Shown: piece by piece, positions 36,637 through 47,470 of the stretch
How the letters are laid out: each line of letters opens with the position of its first letter
Numbering within the stretch: position 1 is the stretch's first letter
From: Aphrophora alni
Lineage: Eukaryota > Arthropoda > Insecta > Hemiptera > Aphrophoridae
NCBI GenBank assembly: GCA_963513935.1
Contig: OY740768.1
Location: 1,994,835-2,058,834, forward strand
Length of the DNA stretch: 64,000 bases
Direction of reading: 5' to 3'
Translations under genes and position numbers: made by a program
Notes under the pieces: generated by a model
Told to the model about the DNA's origin: nothing
What the model saw: only the letters and a program-made list of their open reading frames with translations
Database searches by the model: none

Positions 36637-38328
36637 CTTTTGCCCTCTTCCGTCCCTGTCTGCAGGTTGTCGACCTTCCCAACGGTTCCCTGGTCCATTT
36701 TTTATGTCGGCACGCACATCTGGTTTTCTGTAAACATCCCTATTCTGACGTAACGGTAAATGTCTACTGTTGTACCCATTCATTTGTCCCCAAGGCCTGT
36801 TTACAACTTCTCCCTCTCTCTCGTCGCGTGGATAGGATGCCTTATAATTACCATTTCTTTCTTCGTAACTATTAATGTGTCGTACATCTGCCTGTCGGAA
36901 TTCCATCAATAGTTTTACAAATTCCTGCTTTGTTTTCACACCCCTGGTGATAACAGCAATTAGTGTAGTTGGGTGAAAGTGCTTAGCGATTTTTTGGACT
37001 AACTGGGCTTCTAAAATCGGCGGTTCTAACTCTGAACATTCCAACATCATGTTCTCCACATATGTGATAGCTTCATCCCCAATTTTTCCTTTAAACTTTC
37101 CGAATTCCAACCTGTCTCGGATGTTTGCTTGTATCATTTCGTTAAAATATTTATCCATAAATATTTTTTCAAAATCTTCGAAGTTTTTAACTTCCCTACG
37201 GTGTAGAAACCACCATACACATGCTTCATCTTTTAAATATCTATCTAACCAATACATGTTCCCTTGATGTGTGTAACTAACGCTAACTTCTTTTATGATC
37301 CTTAAAAATTGCATTGGGAATCTTTCTTTTCCTGTAAAACTAATATCCCTTATCTCTGGTTCCCTTATTATGATACCATCCCTTGTTTTTAAATTACTTA
37401 ATCTTTCATCTACTTCTGTCACTTTATTTTTCATTTCGTCCGTTTGTTTCTGATATTGGTTAATTTTTTGTGAATTTTCTTGGCATTGTGATTCGATTTC
37501 TAGAATTTTATTATTAGATCTAGCTTGACTTTCCTTTACCTTATCAATCTGAGCGTCTACGTTAATTTGATTTTCAGTTAAATTTTTGTTTACGGTGATT
37601 TCGATTTCTTTAATGCTCTCTTGCACATCCTTTTCTACTTCCACGACTTTACTTGCAATTTCTTTTAAATTTTCTCTTAAATCTTCGCACCTATTACCTA
37701 ATTTATCGGTGAAATTTTCTTCAATTTTATTTAATTTATCATTCATTTCCGTCCTAATTGTCTCGGCTGTGGTATCCGATCTTAATTTAATTTCTTCGAG
37801 CTTGTTCTCGAATCTCTCCGCAAATTCATTAAATTTTCGGTCCATTGTCTCCGCATTTTGACTAACATTGCCACTAAGTTCTTCTAATTTTTTATTATTT
37901 TCCTCGAGCTTTTTATTTTGTTCTGCGAATTTTTTATCGAGCCTTGCTTTTAGAATTTCCGCATTTTTATTAATTTCTTCGAAATTCTTTTTATTAAGGG
38001 CTTCCGCATTTTTACTACTTTCTTCAAATTTTTTATCGATGCTTGTTTTTAGGATTTCCGCATTTTTATTACTTTCATCAAATTTTTTATTAAGGATTTC
38101 GATTAATTCGTTTAATCCTACCGTTGGGGTCCCATACACCTTTAAATTTTCACTCTCCCCTGAATTATTACCCTCATTAGTATTACTTTCACTATTATTA
38201 ATCCCTATAGCTCTATCCATTTCTGATTCTATCCCCATTTGATTATTAATCTCCTCATCAAACCCCATTGTTATTTGGTTATTTGCCATCTTTTTATAAT
38301 TTTTTATCCTATTACTACGTCTTAACAT
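36634..38328 (-). CDS. gag: Gypsy Gag protein with internally repeated coiled coil
   Basis: 564 codons from ATG at 38326-38328. A second ATG at 38287-38289 (codon 14, MANNQ) has the better context (A at -3, G at +4) and may be the true start. Residues 75-310 are highly charged and predicted coiled coil by eye; residues about 81-140 hold three to four imperfect copies of KKFDESNKNAEILK-like units. Residues about 325-480 form the retrotransposon gag (capsid) domain: FTGKERFPMQFL, ACVWWFLHRREVKNFEDFEKIFMDKYF, then RLEFGKFKG. The tail (485-564) is Arg/Asp/Asn-rich and has no CCHC zinc knuckle, so RNA binding would rely on basic residues. Gag would form the particle shell in the cytoplasm. It ends at the UGA shared with pol. 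Confidence 0.93.
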   Translation of the reverse strand: MLRRSNRIKNYKKMANNQITMGFDEEINNQMGIESEMDRAIGINNSESNTNEGNNSGESENLKVYGTPTVGLNELIEILNKKFDESNKNAEILKTSIDKKFEESSKNAEALNKKNFEEINKNAEILKARLDKKFAEQNKKLEENNKKLEELSGNVSQNAETMDRKFNEFAERFENKLEEIKLRSDTTAETIRTEMNDKLNKIEENFTDKLGNRCEDLRENLKEIASKVVEVEKDVQESIKEIEITVNKNLTENQINVDAQIDKVKESQARSNNKILEIESQCQENSQKINQYQKQTDEMKNKVTEVDERLSNLKTRDGIIIREPEIRDISFTGKERFPMQFLRIIKEVSVSYTHQGNMYWLDRYLKDEACVWWFLHRREVKNFEDFEKIFMDKYFNEMIQANIRDRLEFGKFKGKIGDEAITYVENMMLECSELEPPILEAQLVQKIAKHFHPTTLIAVITRGVKTKQEFVKLLMEFRQADVRHINSYEERNGNYKASYPRDEREGEVVNRPWGQMNGYNSRHLPLRQNRDVYRKPDVRADIKNGPGNRWEGRQPADRDGRGQK

Positions 38329-38421
38329 TAAATTAATTATATCTAATAGTCTTTCTGTCTCTTATCTTATAATGCTACCTTCAGGTTACACCACGTGAAC
38401 TAAATTTTAATTTTAATTAAA
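38329..38421 (-). other. Gypsy 5' leader between primer binding site and gag
   Basis: About 93 bp of untranslated leader. The first ATG in this direction is the gag start. No other motif was identified. Confidence 0.6.
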
Positions 38422-38438
38422 CCACGAGTTGGACGCCA
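38422..38438 (-). promoter_or_regulatory. Primer binding site, tRNA-Lys-like
   Basis: On the element strand TGGCGTCCAACTCGTGG follows the 5' LTR, directly or two bases after it depending on the LTR boundary chosen. The TGG start pairs with the CCA end of a tRNA. TGGCG(T)CCAAC differs by one base from the lysine-type primer site TGGCGCCCAAC, so a lysine tRNA is the likely primer; the later bases fit less well. Confidence 0.7.
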
Positions 38439-38440
38439 AT

Positions 38441-39718
38441 TATAACCTTTATTATTTATTTTTAATTAATTACTTTGATTAAAACACAACTACGTTATCA
38501 TATTTAAAATTATTTATTCTTTAAAATACAATTTGCACCTAAAGTTGGGTGCCAATATATAACAGTTGAATTAATTAAATCTTCAAATTATTTGATGCAT
38601 ATATGAGTATTCAAATTTATTCATCTTATCAATAAATCTCATCCATTCAACTTAAACTAGACATAAACATTTATAACACAATGAAATACTTAATTCTAGA
38701 ACATAGCAATTTTATTATTATTATTAGGTGCATCAAAATCGTATCATTAATTGTAATTTTAATTTAGTCTTTATAATTTAATATCTCAATTGCTTTATTG
38801 ATTTATTGGGCGCCAGGTATAATTTACCAATTATATAATGAAGTTACTTTGATTGCTCTTTGAAAATTTAAGTTTAAATGGCTCTCGGCCTAGCTCAGAT
38901 TTTATTTAAATTGGGGCGTGGTTTCTTTGGTAACCTGAAGTAAAAACTACAATAACTAATCAGATAACTTATCGTGGTTCAGTAGCATGGAATGATGTCT
39001 TCTTGGAGTTTTTACAGGTGAGATGATCCCTCGAACTTATGGCAGATATCACAAGAAACTTAATCCAATTTATAGGCACTTTGACGATCTCGAAGCTTGA
39101 ACTACCTCACTCTGTTGCTTGAATTCTTAGTCAATTAATCAAACTCTTCTTTAACTTTACGATGATTTTAATATAATTCGATGACTTAAAACTTTTCTTC
39201 AACTCTACGACGATTTGGCGAACTTCGCCCTGTGCCTAGTTCCTCTCCCTTGCGACGCTCGTTCTTCACTGCTTTTTTTGATTTTTGAATTCTTACGCAG
39301 AGTTTTCCCGTTTTACCCCTTCTTCGCTTATTTCTGGATGACGCTTCTTTTTGGTTGGTTGGATTTGATTTTTCAAACTCTAACCGTCTTTCAAAGTTCG
39401 TTAAATCTTGTTTCTTAGCTGAGTTCAACGTACCTCTGCCTAGTTTTTTGTCTCTTTTTCCTTTGTTAACTTGGGCGTACACAAACTTTCTAATTTCCCA
39501 TGTTGTCACATTACATAACTCAACTCTTCCTATTTAATTTGTCACGCTGCCCTCGCCCTTTCAATAATTTTGTAGTTTCGAAGTATTGTTTCCTTAGAAA
39601 TCCTTTAACAAAATTTATTATGTGTTGGAGTGACGTTTATGTTTGACATTTATTTCTAACTGACAAGGTTTAAACATTTTGAATTGGACAAAGCTTTTAC
39701 TTAGGGCTTCTCAACGTT

Positions 39719-39721
<3 letters not shown>
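38441..39721 (-). repeat. 5' LTR of the gypsy element
   Basis: 1281 bp, carrying the promoter for the element. It starts TGTAAC on the element strand. It is followed at 39722 by the (AT)n target tract. It contains the Lys/Arg-rich open frame 39186-39509, also present unchanged in the 3' LTR, which lacks an ATG. Confidence 0.95.

Positions 39722-39769
<48 letters not shown>
39722..39769 (+). repeat. (AT)n microsatellite, 48 bp, gypsy target
   Basis: A pure AT run directly abutting the 5' LTR; 'tatatatat' also precedes the 3' LTR at 31705-31713, so the element landed inside the run. Confidence 0.95.
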
Positions 39770-39772
<3 letters not shown>

Positions 39773-39941
39773 GATGATAATCGAGAGGTTTTCGATTTAA
39801 AACAACAATAAAAAAATGTTATTTAAGTTGGAGGCCTTTTCTATCAATTTAAATTGTAGTCTATGATTTTAAATCAGAATGAAAAAACCATTGTTTTTTT
39901 ATCATTTTCTTTCTAACTAAACCAATATAACAATCAGAAGG

Positions 39942-40160
39942 GTAACTGAATCACATGTGGGGAATTTTCTAACAATTTTATTTTTTATTTTTGGATGAAG
40001 GTTGCTTCAAAATTAATGGGGGTCAGGTTTTGGTTTCTAAAATTTTAAGTAAACTGATGTCTATTTTAAAGCACTTGTGAAATCAAAAAATTTGACAAGG
40101 GTGTAAAAATATCAGTTTGATTTAAAAATGGCGGCTAAAATGTTTTCAGTGAATATTTCT
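39942..40160 (+). repeat. Dispersed repeat family E, copy 1
   Basis: Matches 42811-43030: 'catgtg.gga', 'ggtcag.ttttggtt', 'atgtctattttaaagcactt' and 'aaaatg.gggc.aaaatgttt' recur in order. Diverged noncoding repeat. Confidence 0.75.
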
Positions 40161-42810
40161 ATACAATTTTAATTATGATATAACATAAAACAATTATATA
40201 AAGAATAGATTTTAAAAGTGCTCTCAAATATTATTCTGAATGAACATAATTTAGAATGTTTTTCAATAATCCACAAAACACCGTATCTCAAAATTTTTAA
40301 ATAATATGATAAATCAAGTTGTAGCTCAATTAAAAATATTTTTCTATCTAATCATTTCGAAAAATGGACGCAAAATTTTTTTTAATACAAAATTTATGGT
40401 TATTAATAAGAATATTTTTAATGAAACAAAATAAAAGAATTAAGATTGCTTTACGTTTTATATTAAATTGACCATGAAGAGCTAAGCTGTTTAATTCAAC
40501 GTATTCCCCTAAACATATTTTTATTTGTTTAAATATCTACAAAGCACAAGAAGGCCAAACAAGAGGGGAATACTTGACAAACAGAATAAATTTAACATTT
40601 CACAAAGTTTACCAATTACTTTACAAAGCAAATTGTGGTACATAATATAAAAAAAGGTTTTAATTTATTGTACACAAGATAAGCTCACCTTTTGAACAGA
40701 TAAATCTTCTTTACTGCAGTGGATGAATTCACACCTTGTCTGTAAATGCACCAAAGGATAAATAACACATAGCAGTTTGTCATCAAAGTCTTAAACTAGA
40801 AAATGGTAAAGTTTTTAATAAATTACATATAAAAAAAAATAATAAAATATTACGTATATATTATTTTATAAAAAATAAGAACAATTAATTAACATTTTAA
40901 AATTTCTCAAGTTAAAACTAATAATCTTAATTAAGAAGATTTAAAAGGAAGTAAAAAAAAGATTTATTTGTATATAAGTAAAAAAATTTTAATTAATGAA
41001 AAGTAGAAACAGAAATAGATTAGAACTTGATAAATACTTTTTTTTTAATATTTACTTTGAAGCGTTATATACTATTTGTATGAACACAAATATTTTAAAA
41101 TAAACTCACAGTATGTGATTACCTATTGTCATTATTATAGTGATGAAATTTCATTATAAAAGCAACAAGAGTGGTTAATATATAAAAAATAATCATAAAT
41201 CCACCCTTTTGTAAAATTTGTTTTACTTGTTTCCATTTTATTTCAAATCACTCAATTGAGGTAAAATCTTTACACGCTCTTTCCCCATCACACAAGTCTC
41301 TCTATTTGTAAGGAAAACTTGCATTTATTGTTTACTAACACAGTTTTCAGCTTCAGATATCAATTCTACCTATGACATGTTTTTCTTTTTTAAAGAAAAA
41401 CATTATACTTCGATACTGCAATGTGTCCAACACTGTGCTGAAGAGAATATATGCCAATGTGGGTATCAATCAGATTATACTGTGTATCTGTTTTTGTGTG
41501 GGAATGATATCAATCCTCAATCACACGCGCTAATGTTGAGTGTCCGATCATAGAAGATTCCAAAAAAACTATAAGTTGTAAAGAAAAGGGTTTGGATTAA
41601 CCTCATTGGCTTATAACCTGCCCGTGTCATAAGTAGGTCTGTAGCAGAACCATCTTGAGAAGTTGGATGATGTTAGCAACTCTTAACTACTAAGATGAGG
41701 TCTCCAATTTAATAAAAATCCACTTAAATTTATAGCCTCACTGAGTAAAAATAACTAGCGTAAGGTCTTGAGTTTTGCTACTGTGCACGAGGAATTCAAG
41801 AATAATCTGGAAGTCCTAACCTCACCTAACACTATCATTACACAACAATAAATACCAATCCAGCTCATATTGTAAGGGGAAAGACCACACTCCAAAACGA
41901 AAAATTCCGATTTTCTCAAAAAACTATTTTGATGTTATTTTTTCTAAATGTTAGACTATTTGACCCCAAAAAAATGTATTGGTCACCATCTCCGCAAGCA
42001 TTCCGATACAGAAGTTATCTGGAAGAAAATCAAAATAAACCAAGAAGACTTTTCTGTGCATTCAAGTGTGTTAAAATCGGAGCAAACGATTTTAAAATAA
42101 TTTATCCGAAATTTGACCCAAACAAACAAGCAAGCAACTGAAGAATATAATTTGAGTGTAATTTGAATCTGTATTCCCTTGTTTTTCTCCCAAATTAATA
42201 ATTTGTCTTGTCTAAACTGTAATGAATTCATAGCCCCACACCTATTACGCTTGGCTTTTATTGAAACACCGTTTATTAGAGATTATTTGTGGTATAAAGA
42301 TAGAGACAAATCGAATTATTATTACAACAAAAAATGTCTTCATTTATGCTTAATAGTTCAAACTATTACCAATCATAGCAAAAAGTTATTAAAATTATTT
42401 CATTATAACGATACTCTCTCTAGGTATATTATAATTATTGAAAACTACAAATGTAATTTGAATTTTCTCCCATTACACACAAATTCCGATAAAAAATATA
42501 CTTATAAAGTTAGCCCCTGAAGATAAATATCTTTACACATATTTAACGGATCCCTGTATTTACTCTTGTTTACCCTGTGAGAGAGTTTCTGTTTTTTTTT
42601 TTTTTTTTTTTTCAGTTAACTTCAGTTTTAGTTCCACCACAATACAATACAAAATGCCTCTAATATTTCTATGTTCACTCCTATTGGTGATCGTTAAAAA
42701 TAACGAACTTACAACATTACCTGAGGCTGACATGTATTAGCGAAACGAGGCTCTGTTTTAACTTATACATTTTGTCTACTTGTTAGTTTGTGTGATTGTA
42801 AATGTAAAAT
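40161..42810. other. AT-rich stretch, no supported gene
   Basis: Open frames at 41929-42141 and 42179-42520 (113 codons) lie close together on the plus strand but have no recognisable domains. A T-run of about 20 sits at 42593. Confidence 0.4.
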
Positions 42811-43030
42811 GTAACTAAATCATGTGTAGGAAATCTTCTAAAAATATTATTTTCATTTGTGAGTAGAAGTTGTTGCAAAATAAAAAGGTCAGATTTTGGT
42901 TCTTAACGTTTTAAAATATTATCCTAAACGAGTTATGTCTATTTTAAAGCACTTGACAAGAGTGTTTTTAAATATTTCTACTATTTCAAAATGCGGGCCA
43001 AAATGTTTGTAATAAATTCTTATAAACGTA
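42811..43030 (+). repeat. Dispersed repeat family E, copy 2
   Basis: Partner of 39942-40160 in the same orientation. It is followed immediately by a fragment of MITE family B. Confidence 0.75.
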
Positions 43031-43040
43031 TTATTTGAAA

Positions 43041-43100
43041 TTGTGTTCGAGTTTTGATTTAATTTTAACAAAACTCACAAGTTAAGCTCAATATTTTTTT
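43041..43100 (+). repeat. MITE family B fragment
   Basis: 'ttgtgttcgagttttgattt' and then 'actcacaagttaagctcaat' match one end of family B and its flank at 54385-54405. The remainder of the element is missing. Confidence 0.55.
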
Positions 43101-46100
43101 TGTATTTTACAGATCTTTTGCTGATTTTGGAAATGCAGAAACGCCAGAGTGACATTAAATATTATATCAGCCTTTCATAGTTATCAAATAAATACAAACA
43201 ACTGCTTCATCAATCTATATCGAATGATATTCCTTTAAGAGATTTGAGACACATTATAAGAATATTGTATATTCTTGTGTGATGAACCTAATTACATTCT
43301 TTGAATTCTTCATATGGAAATTAGTGTCTTAAGATCTTAAATAAAACCTACAATAAATTATATGAGTTGTTGTAAACAGCGTATATATGCACAGTTTTGC
43401 ATAATTTAGATTAATTAGGAAGCTAGGTTTACGTAAACTTTTTTTCATTCTTACTTTTAAATAGCCTCCCTAAATATTGCCGTGCAACTTGTTAATCACC
43501 TTGTATTTATAATAATTTTCAATTTCTTAATACATACATTCACAGTGTTTAATTTAAAAAATCTGAAACAAGATTTATAAAACTATTAAGGTAAGTCGTG
43601 TACATTAATTTTAACTAGAATTTCTGCAAATTACTTCAATTAGAAAGATAGCAGGTACTCTGAGAGTCTTTAATTTAAGATATCCTGCTTGTTTTAATTA
43701 CTCTGCACCTAAGACCGAGACAACGTTTTAAAGTAATTTAAACTGAACATATATTGCAGGAAGGGTGAGTTGTGAAATATATATTGTCAATGAAAGAGTA
43801 AAATATTGTATAGTGATTGAATTGGTATATTAACATTAATATAACGTACTTAGCAATTAAATTATATTTAATAAAAGTGTCTTGTCAACTGCGTCACGCC
43901 TCCACGGGTTATCGGAGCTTTAAAGTGTGAACACATCCAGGACAGTGGGACCAGAGACATCGAGCATAGTCGATTTACTTATGTTGATGTGTCAGTTTCG
44001 TGCCAGATAGATTAATTATGTTTGTGGGCAGTGGGTGTGGCCAATTCTTTAACGTTGGCAATGATCTATGATAATTTATCACACATAATGAATAAGATAA
44101 GTCGATTCAACTGCAGTCTGATTTGTTGGTATGTGAGTTCATCATTATCCCCAACCCTTTAATATACATATATTTAAAAATGAATGCTGTATCGTGTATA
44201 TCAGACGTCCAACTGATTAATTATCCCTCCCTTAACCAATATATGTTCAACCGTGAGTTAATCCTTCAGCTTTAGTTTCTATCAAACTGCTTGGTTAATC
44301 CACAACCCAGACACCGTACACCATAACGGATTCGTCCTCTCAGCGTGTTTTAATAGTACAACTAAATAGTTCCTGCAGAAGATTAACTCCAACTAGTTAA
44401 CCCTCTTGTCAGTAACGGTTTCATTGTTGATTCTGCATTGTCCACACACTGGCTCTACAAGTGTATCCTAAAACCACAGTATCAAATCTCAATGATAATT
44501 TACAGTTGTTAATAGGTATTCATAGAAACAGCCAGAATATCAATTAAATGCTGCATTTTTTTTCACGTAAATTCCAAACTAGAAAACTTTTCATGATATT
44601 TGATAAGGGTGTTTATGTTTACAGTAAATACTCCATATTAAACAATTGCATAACCTTAACATAGTCTTAATATCGGTTTTGATTCATTTTTAGGTTGGTT
44701 GAGACAAGGTATAACACAAATTTGAGGTTAGATAAATTGATTAGTTTAGTTCAGTCAGTACAGGTTATGATTGTCACTTTGATCAATGAAGGTATCATTG
44801 ATTAGTTCTTCTTCAGGGATGATGTATGTTAAAATATCTACATATTTTCATTTCTTCCAAAAACGAATCTTGCTGATGGATATTCCTGAGTCCTCTAGAC
44901 GAGAAGGCATTGTCCAGTCTAATAAATGGTCCTTTCAAACTAACAGAGAATAAACGCACAGATTTATACCCGTCAGGTGGGCCTACTAGTTTATCTTTGT
45001 CCATGCTGACTTTATAACAGTTACAGTATCACAGAGGAATGTAATAGAAAAATTGGAAAGTTATGTCCACTGTAAAGTAATAAATAATGTAACAAAAAAT
45101 CGAATACAATTTCTTTGTGTGTGTTATAATGTGAACAATTTTAAGCCAAAACATATCTGTCAAACTGATTTCAAATTTTAATTGTTTAGAGTATATTGGG
45201 TTTTACGAAAATGAGTTCACTAGTTTACATTCCAGGTTTTTTTGAAATACTATTTTTGTAAAGTGTGTTTATCAACATGGTTGGTCAAAATGAAAGTATT
45301 TTGAATTATACCTTTTATAATGTTCGCATTTTATTACAAAATTTATAATAACAGGAATAGTTTTTCTAATGCATTACATATAATTGTGCGATCCAATAGA
45401 AAATGAAAAAAAAATAGAGAAGCGATAGGAGCTTTGTGGTATTACTTGGCAGTTATTATTATAAGAGACAAGATAGAAATGGGAAGAGGAGAGAAAAACT
45501 CCCACGAAACCCTCTATTATGTTTTAATCTTTGGAAAATGTTTGAATAAACGAACAGAATCAATTTAACTATTCTTTTTTACTATTTTTAAAATTTCATA
45601 TAACAATCATTACTTTTTGAGAACTATAATGTATGTATATATGTTGCTACTGCAGTTGGCAGCAATGCTCAGAGTTTTTTTATTTAAAATATTAACATTT
45701 AATCAATATTCCATTTCACTTCAAAGATTATAAAGCTTAAAATCATTGAATAGATGAATATCAAGTTACAATTTAACAGCCAATTATTTCTCATATTAAT
45801 CCAATTATAAATAATGATTGAGATTACAGCCCACTCAAGTCTGTTGTAAACGTATTCATTAGAAATGATAATGCTATTTGTTATAATTGGATTAGAAATT
45901 ACAAATATGGAAATATTTAACTTCAGATATTTTGAAATTGTAAGAATTTGACAAGACCTACTTTTATAATATTACTTAAATGTGTCAATAACAGATTTTC
46001 TTAATAACAGAAACTAATGCATAAGATAAATAAAATAACTTTTTAAATAAAATACCACAATTGTTTACGATAACTCTCAGTCACGTATCATATTATATTT

Positions 46101-47309
46101 TAAAAGTTCGTCAGATACAGTTTTCAATGGTTAACATGGACAGCCTTGCTATGGCGCCTACATTGAAGCGTCTGTGCAGTTTTATTAGGAATGTCAATGC
46201 ATTCATAAAGTTGGCATTCTTGGTCACGCAATATTTAATAATAGATTTATTAATAATTATTATATTTATCCCCTAAAAAGAATATACACACATACAAATA
46301 CAAACAAAGATGTATAAATGAAATACAAATTTAAAACTATATGTTTAGATCACCCATCTTGAAATTAGGTTTAATTTTTTTTAATAGGAATGTGTCACGA
46401 TTTTCATTTTTTAAATTTATTGTTATTATTCTGAGTTTAATGGTGGAATCCGTTTTATTATATCTCATTTCTAAAAGTTATCAACTACAACTATAAAACA
46501 TTTAAAACTATAATTTTGATGTGGACAAATGAGTGGGGTACTTATTAACAAACACGTAAATCTGTATTTTTAACTTTCAAAGATGTTCAAATTGTTTCCC
46601 TAGCTATTTGCAACAGGCCTAAACAGTTATAAAATTTATTATTTCAACCAATAAGAAAACTAGATATGAACAGAAGTTAAACTATTATTGATCAAACCAT
46701 TTCTAAAGTAGATGGTGAATTTTATAACCGTTTAGGACTGTGCCAAAATACTGTGTGGCAATATATTTTGAGCATCTTTGAAAACTGCAAGTGCAAAACT
46801 ACACTATTATGTTTAAAGGTAAGTTACCCAATTCAATTGTTCACCTGTAAATTATGATTTTTGATGTTCTGTAGTTATATTAGTTGATAAGTTTATAATG
46901 AGATGATATATAAAAAGAAGGAATTCCACTATCAAACTCAAAATAAAAAAGTAAAGTAAAAACGTGTGTCACATGACCAAATTTCTATTTTTTTAAAATT
47001 AACCTAATATCAAGATGGGAGATTTGAGATGGCTTCAAAAATTTAAAACTATCAAAAATGGAAGTAAATGTTTTCTTATAAACATACACAAAAAAGGAAC
47101 TTTTAAGTTCAGCCATTTTAAAGATTTTGTTGTATATTCCATACTTTATGATCACTCTGTGCATATATAATTTTTTTTTTTTAATTTGCTTTTTCTGGTA
47201 GGTTTATTTATTTCAAAAACTTTATTTTTCTTATTGTTTAAACGTGAAAAACTTCTTGGTTAACAACGCCTTAAAAATAGTAAAAACAGAGCATAAAATT
47301 AAGATTCCC
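43101..47309. other. AT-rich stretch, no supported gene
   Basis: About 4.2 kb. The part at 43890-44460 is clearly less AT-rich and could hold conserved noncoding sequence. The 63-codon minus-strand frame at 44813-45004 lies in similar sequence but shows no known motif. Confidence 0.4.
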
Positions 47310-47470
47310 CAGTCCTCGACTACTCTAATAGCTTCAGGATCGAAAAATATCAAGAGTTGGTCAAAAGTGACCTGATAGGAAAGGTAAAATACAGAGATAT
47401 AACCCAAGAAAGGTGTAAATCCTCAGACTTGCCACACCTGTCCGTGAGGGTTCTCAGAAGCTTATTATCC
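47310..47470 (+). repeat. Dispersed repeat family C, copy 3
   Basis: 'ctctaatagcttcagga', 'aagagttggtc', 'ctgataggaaagg', 'ataacccaagaa' and 'cttgccacacc' align with the copies at 10915 (plus) and 31495 (minus). Confidence 0.65.

Larger units (their letters stand above)
31714..39721 (-). mobile_element. Complete Ty3/gypsy LTR retrotransposon (about 8.0 kb)
   Basis: Minus-strand element with two long LTRs, a primer binding site, gag, pol and a 363-bp 3' untranslated part. The order PR-RT-RNase H-integrase defines Ty3/gypsy (Metaviridae). The termini read TGTAAC...GTTATA on the element strand. It sits in an (AT)n tract: ATAT precedes 31714 and follows 39721, consistent with a 4-bp target duplication, but the AT context makes the exact boundaries uncertain by about 2 bp. 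LTRs differ by a 3-nt indel and both ORFs are intact, so the copy looks young and possibly competent. There is no env ORF. Confidence 0.97.

Noticed and set aside
37586..38242. Plus-strand Ser/Leu/Phe-rich frames of 91 and 124 codons
   Set aside because: Antisense shadows of the charged, repetitive gag coiled-coil region.
42721..42750. CTGAGGC...GAAACG as a further hammerhead-like hairpin
   Set aside because: A short stem exists, but the core lacks the required A after GG and no third stem is apparent.
44813..45004. 63-codon minus-strand frame in less AT-rich sequence
   Set aside because: Short, with no recognised motif and no supporting neighbour; cannot be called a gene.
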